From assembly GCF_003590095.1 (NCBI RefSeq), contig NC_039501.1, positions 2,170,001-2,234,000 on the forward strand: a stretch of DNA of 64,000 nt, in the 5' to 3' direction. Source of the DNA: Trichoplusia ni. Its lineage: Eukaryota > Arthropoda > Insecta > Lepidoptera > Noctuidae. Position numbers and translations under genes: made by a program. This document shows, one piece after another, positions 34,717-46,000 of this stretch. The notes beneath the pieces were generated by a model. It saw only the letters and a program-made list of their open reading frames with translations, was not told the DNA's origin and ran no database searches. Each line of letters opens with the position of its first letter. Position 1 is the first letter of the stretch.

Positions 34717-36074
34717 CTTACAAAAATAGAATTTGTTTTTTATTTTCCTGAAGATCCTTGGCATATAGGACTCCAAAATTAAGAGTTTTTATTTCAAGGT
34801 TGTTTTCCAGGCACTTTCAAAACGTGATATAGACTTTAGGTGCACGTATCCGTCTCATACACAAAACCTCTATATTGCAGAGGTTAAGTCTATCTGGACC
34901 GCCTACCGCCTCTTTCAAGAGTAGCATTAAGATTGCTATATAATGAGTCAGCATACTATTTTTGATACTAAGCAGTATTTCTCTGTCAAACAATATTTTG
35001 TTAGATAGATTTTGAAAAGTTTCTTTCTTGTTGTCACTTCACTGAATTTTCCGGAACTTAAATTGTAGTTATTTGATCTAAATTACATGATAGAAGTGGT
35101 AGATTATAGATTTCATGGAAAGATGCCTGTTAGGTTCTGAAAAATCTTACCAGATTGGAAAATTTACGGCTTAAGAATTATCTGGTGTAAAACAAATATT
35201 TTGGCTCAGTCCATGAACCAAGTACAAATGATCTTTCCAGTCATTGTAATCACGATTTACCAACTATAGTTAAACATGCATCTGATTAGCCTCTAGACTC
35301 AAAGCATACCATGACTAAGCTCAAACTTCAAAGCGCAGGTATTTCACTTGAATTCAAGGTTCGAGTACTGTTTGTAAGGCAATTGTGGCCTATTTTTGTA
35401 GCACACACTGTATGACACACGTCACTGACGATATTAAACGCTATGGTCTTACCAAGATCTGATCTATATGCTTGCAATAACAGTAATGGTATACTCTTTG
35501 AAAGATATTTCGTCATCACAATTGTGGCATCGCATACCAAGGGCTTTAACAGCCACTTAGCAGGTATTTTTGGTATTCAAAGGAATCGTGAAGATTGAAA
35601 ACCGAAAATATAGCTTTGGATCGAACAAAGTGAGAAGCTTAAGATAACTAAATTTCTATTTTCAGTCAGGTTTTATAGTTTTCTAACTCTTAAGGCTTTA
35701 AAACTTGTAGGTTATGACTGTAATTCTGTGTGGGACTGGACTAGCCCCAAATGTGGATACCACTTCCTGGCAAAGATTAAATAACTTTGAACCACCTAAG
35801 AGCAGAAAATTGAGGTATCCATTAGTAAGAATTCTAAGTTCCTATGCCCAATAGGGGTAAGAGTTTATTTATGTGATTATATATGTGATTATGGAAAAAT
35901 GGTATAATTGGCCTCCAGACTGTTCGTTCTTCAGAAATTTATTAAAGAGAAGATGCATTTCCTTTCCTTTGAACGTTATTCCAAGTAGTCATGAGCTAAG
36001 TTAGGCAGAAGATTAGGTCAATGTTAGTTTTTTTTATTTATTCTGCAGTTAAACAATAACAGATAAATATAATA
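34717..36074. other. Gap between the convergent genes A and B
   Basis: About 1.36 kb between the two stop codons. It holds the 3' UTRs of both genes. No ORF, RNA gene or clear mobile element is supported. Confidence 0.6.
36033..36042 (-). terminator. Polyadenylation signal of gene B (overlapping pair)
   Basis: On the minus strand AATAAATAAA gives two overlapping AATAAA signals, about 33-42 bases after the gene B stop codon, implying a very short 3' UTR. Confidence 0.65.
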
Positions 36075-37061
36075 TCAAATCTTTATTTTTATAGCATACT
36101 CTTTATTACCAAAGGTGAAAAATTTATTTGGTGAAATGGAACGAGATCTCATTTGACCCCTCCTCAAAATTTTTAATCCTTCTTTCAATGGAATCTTTGT
36201 TTCTTTAGCATTTATTTCATGTGTTACATCTTTGGCTGAATATTTTTCTTCCTTTTTAGATTTTTTATTTTTATTCCCTTGCTTCGTTTTGGATTCATTT
36301 TTTAACTCTTCCAAAATATGTTCTTCTCTGAGTTCTTTCATTAATTCTTTTTTCAATTCCTGTTTTATTGCTTCTTTTCTTTTTTCATAATTAGTTGAAA
36401 CTTTTATATTTTCATTTTTTTGTAAATCTTTCTTTGGATTCGATTTGAACTGAATTTTTTTAGCTCCTAATGCATCATCAGGTGAAGATCTCAATTGAAT
36501 CTCTGCGTTTGACATTTCTTCGATTTTTTGTTTAAAATAGTCTAGTATGTAAGGTGTTATTTTGATTCCGAATTCATAATGCAATTTGACTTTATCAGAA
36601 TCTTCATCTGAATCTACCTTTTCGCTTAATTCCTGGATATTGTTGCTTATAATTGTTTCTGGTGTTTGTGGTGGGTATTGATAGATAACAGTGGGAGCTA
36701 CATTAATTAAAGGAGCGGGTGATGGATGTGGTACTGGTTTATAAGGGGCTTGGTATATCTTTTGTAGTTTAGGCTTATTATACAAGGTATACATAGGCTT
36801 GGCTACAGGTACTTCTTGATGTATAGGTATATTATACTTGATATATTCTTTGGGCGGTTGTTTCATCGCCATGATTTCAATTTCATCTGGTTTGTATTCG
36901 GCTTCGTTCATAGGTTCATACTCGCCAAATCCTAGGTCAAATCCTGCAGCGATTGCTTGGTCTGCATAAACATTAACTAGATTTTCGGCCTCTCTTTGAG
37001 CGGTATCTTGTCCATCTTCAGCACTGTCTTGTACAGTATGTTCACAGCCTTCACCTTCACA
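36075..37061 (-). CDS. Gene B last exon: long Pro-rich then charged tail
   Basis: 328 codons and a stop. Coding begins at the splice acceptor (37061), not at the ATG at 36911, because the upstream 50 codons are open and start with the cysteine unit CEGEGC. Next comes an acidic stretch, then a Pro/Tyr-rich part (YKPVPHPSPAP, YQYPPQTPE), then a Lys/Glu-rich helix-prone region (KQELKKELMKELREEHILEE) and a basic end with RSRSISPNKFF. No known domain was seen. The composition is unlike the tail of gene A. Confidence 0.85.
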   Translation of the reverse strand, partial: CEGEGCEHTVQDSAEDGQDTAQREAENLVNVYADQAIAAGFDLGFGEYEPMNEAEYKPDEIEIMAMKQPPKEYIKYNIPIHQEVPVAKPMYTLYNKPKLQKIYQAPYKPVPHPSPAPLINVAPTVIYQYPPQTPETIISNNIQELSEKVDSDEDSDKVKLHYEFGIKITPYILDYFKQKIEEMSNAEIQLRSSPDDALGAKKIQFKSNPKKDLQKNENIKVSTNYEKRKEAIKQELKKELMKELREEHILEELKNESKTKQGNKNKKSKKEEKYSAKDVTHEINAKETKIPLKEGLKILRRGQMRSRSISPNKFFTFGNKEYAIKIKI

Positions 37062-40000
37062 CTATTAAAAAAAACTGCATTAAAACTAATTTCGTAGACT
37101 TTTAGTTTTAACTTGTTTTCTTAGACATGTACTTTATACGTCAATTTAAAACAAGAATTAGGTCATAACTATTTCTTATTTTTTATTTATGTAAATAGCC
37201 AGACAGCTTTAATAGGTAATGGAAATTTTCTTTTAGATTTAAAAGTACGAAACATGGTATGAAATTATATGGATAATCTAACTTTTCGTTAGGAAAGTGT
37301 TACAGGAGTAGCTATAAAACTTCTTATTGGTCTAGATTTACTCATAGGACTGATGCAGTGGGTAATCGAAACAGCACAGTGCAAGTCGTAGAAAGATATA
37401 GCTTTTTAAATTTTGAGTGCACGGATAGCCGAGCGGTAAATTTCACGCCAAAGCCACTGGACGCGATGTATCGTGAATCTGACTCCCGTATAGAACTAGG
37501 GTTTATGTAATCCACGAATGTTTGTGAAATCTACTGTAACTATTATCAAATTTGTCACTGAGGAATTGGTGTGTTACAATGTTTGACATTGTAAATACAT
37601 TATTTAAGAAATTGATTACTATTTTTATCTATATTTTTTTTAGGAACCCTGAGACAAACTGTAAAACTACGAATATTTTACTGGATGGGTATCCTTAACA
37701 TAAGTATGGTCATCTAGTTACATCTAACTACTCTGTTCCAAACGTCGTTATTCTTTCTACAAACGCCATATTAACAGTTATCAAAGAAAAAATATTCTAG
37801 TGAATCATTTTGTTACGATTTATGCTTTTAAGGGATAATTTTAAGCTTTTTGCGTAACAAGGGTAAATCTTTTGAGTCTTAGGGATTAGTCTAGTCCGGG
37901 TTCCGAAAGTTGGAGATTATTTTAAAGATTATAAGGGTGAGATAAAAAACTTATTTTTTTGAATGTTGAAATCAAAGTGTTTCAGTTTGTTAAGTTTTAT
38001 GGAGTAGTGAAAATGTGTGAATAAAAATTTAAGTTTTAGAAATTTAGAAACGAATTCCTTTTTGCTTATAATTCTTGAAATAGAGATTGATTGACTGAAT
38101 TGATTGAGATTACATAGTATATTGTTAATCTTTTTAATGACTACCGCAGTACATGGCTACACAAATACAACTTAGAATAACCATTAGTGGGTCACAGAAA
38201 CACTTATCCTACGTGAGGATCGAACCCATGAATCGTTGCGCACAGGTGATTTGGCGTAATGATTCAACCACACGACCACTCGCATAATGAAGAACAAGGA
38301 CAGAAACAGTGAAACAAGCAGCACAAGTACCTATGAAAAATAATAAGTAAAACAATATTCCATTCTGAAGACCAAGCAAAAAAAAAACATAGAAACTGCC
38401 AATATTTACCGATGAATCGCATTTTACTCCTTGGCACTGGAAAATACATTTAATGAACGAGTATTAATTTGTTTTGGTCAAATAAAGCTATAATATTTTT
38501 TTGATAATTATAATTACCATTGCAAAACATTTTTCTCCGCTACACTGTGAAAGAAAGTAACAAAACATTGTTTTTTTACACAAAAATTTAGAAATTCATA
38601 ACTTTTTTATTTTTTATTTACATAACATTTCTGTTTTAAAATACATGCACGTTGGAAGGCACAAAACTAGAAATAAAAGTAATATAATAATAAAAAAATA
38701 GTCTTAATGTAAAGATTTCAAATTTTAATAGATACAGAATGAAAAAGGTATATTTTATTATTTATTAATTTTATTTATTCATTTCTAAAAAGAGGGTTTA
38801 CTATTTTGAAAAAATAATTCTTATACTTACTCTAGCGACGCAATGTTGTCCTCTGCACTAAAATTCATGATTAACTAAAGTATAAAATTTATTTGACTAC
38901 TTTATTTATTTAATATGTTCAGTATTAATACTTACAAAGGATTTACAAAAGACACCGTCACACTATTCAAAAAATAACTTTTTAATATTTTTTTTCACAA
39001 TATCAACAACACTACTAATATAATTTTCATAGAAGACGTTGACATAAGTTTTTTCAATATATTTATTTTACCTTTGCTTCAGTATCACTTCCATGTGACT
39101 GCAAAAAAGAATACACAATTATAAAAAACAAAAATGCAATGATTAAGAAAAATAATTTAATGTTTGTCACTAACCTGTGCCGTACAGTTATTGAGATGAC
39201 ACTAAAAAGTTAAAGATCAGTTTATGTAATAATCAAAATAAGTAAATAACTAACCAGTTTTAAAATTTTAGTTTTTCGGATTTATTAAAAAAAACATGCT
39301 GTATATATTCACCGTAGCTTGCGACGTGGTGCCATGTGACTGAAAGAAATAGGTGTGATTATATTAATTCTTGATAATGATGTGGGAAGAAAGTCTAATT
39401 GTAATACAGAAATTAATTATATTTAAATGTATATTATATAATATAATATTCCACAACTTTCACACATCTAGTCTCAAACTAAGCAGAGCTTGTATTATGA
39501 GTACTAGACAACTGATAAACATACTTATATATTACTAAATACATACATAATATAGATAAATTACACCCAGACACATAACAAATGATCGTGTTCATCACAC
39601 AAACATTTGTCCTGGGTGGGAATCGAACCCACGACCACCGGTATAGCAGTCAGGGTCACTAACCACTAAACCAATAGGCCAGTCGCTTATATCTGCTTCT
39701 TAAACTTACCATGGCATTACAAGTGGATCCTCGACACTGGAATTATGAATATTCGTGTTATAATTGAAATACTCTTTGTCCCTACTAAAGCTTCATCTCA
39801 TTATAATCATGTATGTCTACTGAAAAGTTACAGAAAAGGCTTAAACATGCATACAGCATTTTTTTTTTTAGTAGCTAAGGGATTTGGAATCGCAAAACTG
39901 AGTTTTCGGGCCTGTCAGTGTCAGCCGTTTAAATGCGCCATCATGAAAAAGAGTCAGTTTTTGCTCAACTTCAATTTGTGCTCAAAAATTGTTTTTCTTT

Positions 40001-43000
40001 TATACGTGGATATGTCATCATTATTTTTAGTGAGTAGGTTTATGATATTTCTTACATCGTCTAATAAACGATTACAAGTAAAAAAAGGATATTAAAGACA
40101 TACAAATGCTAACTTACTTTGCCTTGACAGATGTTTCCTTCACACTGTAAAATACACTTTTGTTGAATTCCTTACAAATAAAAAAAAAACATAGTATGTA
40201 ATTAAGATCTAGATGAATTGAATACTTTACCGCTGCCAAACAGTTGTCTCGGAAGCACTGAAAATTGATTAATTAATGAAAATGCTGTTAAGCTCTTTTT
40301 AGGTATAAACTGTATGAATGTAGCCTTGGAATTAATTAAAATTATTTGTGTTAGTCATTTCAAGTCGGTGTCTGCCTTTAATTATTGTCGTTTGAATTAA
40401 TCTACCACCAATTACGTCTAGCTAATATATTTTTAATCGACTTCAAAAAGGTGGAAGTTCTCATTCGTCTATCATTGTATATATTATTATTTACCTCAGA
40501 GCTTAGGACTGGATGAACCGACTTCGTTATTTTTTAATTTAACGTGAAACAGTTATTTGTGTAAGTAATTTGTTTCCATAAAAATGTCATCAAGACTTTG
40601 TAGTTTTTATTCAGAGTTGGTTTTACGTTTTTATTGTTAAAACAATATTATAAGTGCTGCGTTTTCTGCAGGAGGTTTTATTTCATGCTGAAATAATTCA
40701 TTAATTACACCGTCCACACTACTTTCATGGAAAAGAGATGCCGTTATATTCCCTGTATCGCTCTGTCTCTCTTACACAACCGCCACAATACCCAGCGACT
40801 CTACTACTATTCATACTTCAATAACTGCACTTAAACAAAAAGCACTCGTATCACATGATATTGATTAACAAGCTCTATACTGCAACGTACTGAACTCCAC
40901 AATACAACCGGCAATCAATTGAATTAAGTTCGTGTGAACGTGTTATAACTGGTACTAACCAGACACGACCGGTGTAAACCGGTTATGAGTAGGGGATGCA
41001 TGTAATTGTGTTTGTTGAGACTGTTTTGAAAAGGAAATATTTAATAGCATACTGTATACAATATTAGCTTCTTTTATAGAGCCACGCTATCCTAAGAAGT
41101 TATGTTGAATTAATTCAATCAATAATTGTGACTAACTAAGACTAGATAGTGAAAGTTGAGGAATATTGTTGAAGGTTTTTTTACAGAGGGACCTCCTTTT
41201 AAGCAAGCAAATACCTGTTTTAGGTGGTCAAATACTTAAAGAATTATCGAAGAAACAATATTGAATTTAAGGCTGTGATAAAACTCCACTGAAGTTGATA
41301 AGTCTAGTTAAGTCTCGTTAGCTCTTCGAGAGCTTCTGAGAGCTGTAGCTTGCTTACAGGGTCCCGATTCTGCTATTGACAATGGATGATGAATCAATGG
41401 GAATTGGATTTAATTGGCTTCTTCTCAATTGGATTTTTATTCTCTTAAGCATTTTTTCCTACAAAATAATTGTAAATTGATTGTATTGATAGTGCTTGTT
41501 CCGCTCAAAATACTTAGAAGAATACGAATAATGTCAAATTTAATCCAATTTCCAGTCGTTCATCGGCCATTGTAAATAGCAAAACTGGGTCCCTGGTCCT
41601 ATCCCTCTATCCCTGTGTGTTTGTGTATCTTTTAGTGTTCGGATGTTATTGCAGGAGGACGTGTTTGCGAGCCTTTGAGAATGAATTGAAGGAATTTATT
41701 TCCTTTGTGGGCTGGAACTGTTTCTATCGACTCGAAGGTCTGTTTTTGAGTTAGTATGACGCGAATGCTTTTGTCGATACATTTTTATGACATGCTTAAA
41801 ATAATTTATTTTATAATGAAATAGTAGTTTAATAGTTGTAAAGTATTTCTATAAAATTGTTTCACGAAGTACTTAGACTTGTATTAAAGCGTTCGCGAAC
41901 AATTTTTTTTTGGTATCTTTAGGTGACATACTAATTGTAATATCTCAAATTTTGCATACACCTATAATTACATGGCATCAAGTCCAATATAAATCGTCAC
42001 AAACTAAAAAGTTTCCAGATGTTATCACACATGCGATAAAAACAAATACAACGTGTATTTGAGCAAGGTTGTAAAATGCAGTATTCAGTCCCACTTTCTC
42101 TTAAATAGTTGGTGTTCCTACCATGCAATCTACTTATACAGTCTGTTTCAATTAGCCAAACACGTGCGTCGAACTGATTCTATTCATGTAAGTCACACGA
42201 AGAGAAATGAACTAAATAAACAGCAGAGATCTACACAATATTCTGTTAGGCTCTAGAGAGACAGACCGCATATCAACTGCAGTCCAACGGAAACGTGCAG
42301 TCCGACAGCAGTTCAATTGCAGTCGGCGTGCAATCGGACTGCATTTTTGGTTTGCAGTTCAATTGCAGTCGTGTGAATTGCATTCAAACTGCACTTTGCA
42401 GTTGGATTGCAGTTGAAATGCGGTGTGTCTTCCTTGAGCCGAAAGAAAACATCAAGATATTGTTAAAGTCTTGAGTTGTTAGTGATAGGCTAGTGATATA
42501 ATCATTGGAATGCCAAGTCAAACAACGTAAGTTCAAAAAACATTCTTTTCATTTTTAGGTCGCATGTTTGGGCAAGGTAATTGAAAATTGAATAGAAGCT
42601 CGTAGTTAAATCGATTATAGGTAAAACTACGCCTAAAACGGTTGGTCACGAGTTACAGGTGGTGAGAAACTAGTAAAAAATAGGGTCCCTTCTTATTAAA
42701 CACTTATTTATCTTAATCATAGCTCATAATAATAACAACCTTATTTAATTTGCTGTAAGTTACAAATTACCTTATTATTTTTATATAACTTACCATCGAC
42801 TTACACATAGACCCAGTGCACTGAAAAAACCAAACATCTCAATCAATGACATATTGTTATTTTACATGTTTGAGCAAATTAAAATATCTTCATCTTCAAA
42901 AATAAATTAATTAAACGATTTTTATAAAACTATATATTTTAATGTGAGTTACCACTGCTGACGAAAGCGTTCCATCCGACTGAAAATAAATATTTATTAT

Positions 43001-46000
43001 TCACAATAAAAAACGTTTAGAAACAAAATAATTCCTCAAAAATATATTAACACGATGAATGTAAAATCAAGTTAAATTATGAGAAAATACTCGACGAAAT
43101 TTTCTTGTTTGTCAACACAATTAGGTACCGCTTCACGGCTAAGCTGCTAAACCGATTGCGATGAAATTTGGCTTGGTGACAGCTTAGACATAAAAAGTTA
43201 TTTTGAGCTACAAAAAACGACGACGAATCTATGGATAAAAATATTTATTAATAAAAATACGTACAGTTGAACGGCACTCATTTGCAGTACACTGAAAAAG
43301 AAAAATACCTTTTAATTTGTTGGGCTACAGATTACTATAAGAGTTGTAGTTATTGTTTATATATACATACCGCAGCATGCCCCGTCAGCCCAGCACACTA
43401 AAAGATTCGTACATTTTAGTAATATAATATTCCACAAGTTTATCACAACGCCACCTAGTCATATACTAGGGATCTTTTCCCTATAAGTAACAGGCCTCAT
43501 TTTTTTTTAAACGGCGTCTTACTTCTTCTGCGACGCAAGGATTGAATCCCTTACGATTTCATCCCTGTCTCACTAAAGACTTCAAAAATACTTTAAAGAT
43601 AAAAAAGATAAAAGATAATTTATTTTGTAAAAACAAATGTTTACAAAAAAAAAACAGGTATTTTTGTTACATAAGGTGGTAAAATAAAATCAGACCCATA
43701 CATGTTTTGCCAGCAATTGGCGTACAAAATGTTTACAAATATTTTAAGTGAAACGTCACAATATAGGTACCTACTTAAAGTGTAAGGCATCATTTAAATA
43801 TTCATTAAGAGTATAGAAACTTGACGATTTCGTACACGGGAATATAGTATTCGACAAAAAAAACTGTTTATACAGACGGATTTCCAAAAAATATGAGATG
43901 CGTATTTTTTTTAACTCGTAAACAAATGGTATACAGTGATTAAAAATCTCGTGTGACGACACTTACCAGTATACTTTACTTGCAAGTGATGGTTCTAGCA
44001 ACCACAACCAAACTTAGATGCCTTTTATCTTCCTGATTTTTAATAATGTTACTAAATGAAAAATACGTTTTGAATATTTTTGGGAAACCAGTCTGACGGG
44101 TTTCAGATTTATATTATTAGATTTAGTAAAATCATTCAATCCACCGCACGTCGTATGGATATTGCTAAAATGACTTAAGTACTACTATGCTATCTGTGCA
44201 GTCAGATGAATATTTATAAGGAATTTAGCTTTAAAGATTAATAAAACTTACCTCAACTGCGCATCTGGGTTGAAAACACTGAAAAAAATAAAACAATCTC
44301 TTAATCTCTACCAATTTTAATTAACGATTTATAATTAACCATTTTAAAGTCATTAGATTGTTGGCCAATCCAGGATAGACTTTAAGAATAAAAACCTTCA
44401 TTTAAACCCATGGTCCCATATAATCCATCGCAGACATCGATCAGTAAATTATCACACTACTACCATAAATACAAAATATTAATTTGCATATTTGATACCT
44501 CTTCGCGTTCCAAACGGCTGAACTGATTTCGATGAAATTTGGTACGGGGATAGGTGACATCTTGATCATAGCTCATAGATCACTTTTATTCGAATTAGTT
44601 AAAGGAGACTAATGTTATTGGCAGCTAAAAACAAAATCCAGACGAGGCCTTGATTGGCAGATAGTTATGATTATAAAGTTAAATAAATAAATAGATTACC
44701 TTTTTATCGCAGCTACCCTCGGTCCTGGATATGAGGCTGTTGATGTCCACGTGACTGTGTGTCCGTGGTACTCCAGTCGCGTTTGACGTGTTCATATTTA
44801 ATGTTTCCATATGCTTCAGTTTTGAGGGTTCCGATGTCCTTAGATGGTTCTTCATCGGCTGAAGTCAAATTAAAGTTAAATAAATAATAGTAAAAAAACA
44901 CGCTTTTTTAAAATAATCCGAACTAAAAGGTGGAAAATAATTTTCTAATTAGTTCATATCTATACTAATATATAAAGCTGAAGAGTTTTTTTTGTTTGAA
45001 CGCGCTAATCTCAGGAACTACTGGTCCAAATTGAAAAAATCTTTTTGTGTTGAATAGAACATTAATCGAGGAAGGCTTTAGGCTATAAATCATCACGCTG
45101 CGACTAATAGGAGCGAAGATACAATGGAAAAAGTGAAAAATCAGGGCAGGTATAAATCATAACTTATATCTTCTACCCACGGGGACGAAGTCGCGCGCAA
45201 CAGCTAGTTTTGGATAAGAGTGATGGATAAAAACTAAAAATGTAAAAAGCGTGGCGTGAGTGATAATTACACTCCATTGATAGATTCATGCGGGGCATAT
45301 GTGCACTGTGGGTGTAAGTGTGACATGGAAGATTTATTTTCAGCACCGACTATCGCCCTTTGCGGTTCTGTTTTTAATCCTTAAATACATATTTATGTTC
45401 GTTTATAAATAGTATATCTATTATATTTATAGTAAACTAGCTGACCCAGCAAACGTCGTTTTGCCGAATATATTTTTTTCTAGTTGTATGTATTTTTAAT
45501 GCCACATTATAATAAAAATAAAATCAAACAATTTCGTTCAAAGCATAAAATATATTTTTTTTAGTGTGAGCAACCCTCATCACTTAGGGGTATGAAAAAT
45601 AGATGTTGTTCTATTCTCAGACCTGCATAATATGTATAAAAAATTTCATAAAAATCGGTCCAACCGTTTCGGAGGAGTACGGTAACTAACATCGTGACAC
45701 GGGAATTTTATATATTAGAAGAAGAAGAAGAAGAAGATAATAATTATATTAGATCCTTTTTTGTTTTACTTTAACACCAAAGATGACTAAGGATCGTTTT
45801 GCTAATAGGTAGTTTCAGATTCTCCACCACTTTTGAAAGCAACTCTACTATTTGACATAGCGAGAGAGGTCTCGCTATGTCAAATAGTAGAGCGAGGGCT
45901 CTTCGCAGTGTAATGCCTACTCTTCCACAACTGCAATAACATTACATAAACAGGTGGCGGTAGGCCCATAAGGACCCCAACTGTGCTAACACGTGCCAAA

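Noticed and set aside
36075..36911. A stand-alone 278-residue gene starting at ATG 36911
   Set aside because: The frame is open for 50 more codons to a good splice acceptor, and those codons start with the same cysteine unit as the micro-exons.
38410..44278. A CRISPR-like or satellite array from evenly short repeated units
   Set aside because: The units are similar only as protein, lie between splice sites, and are separated by unequal, unrelated introns.
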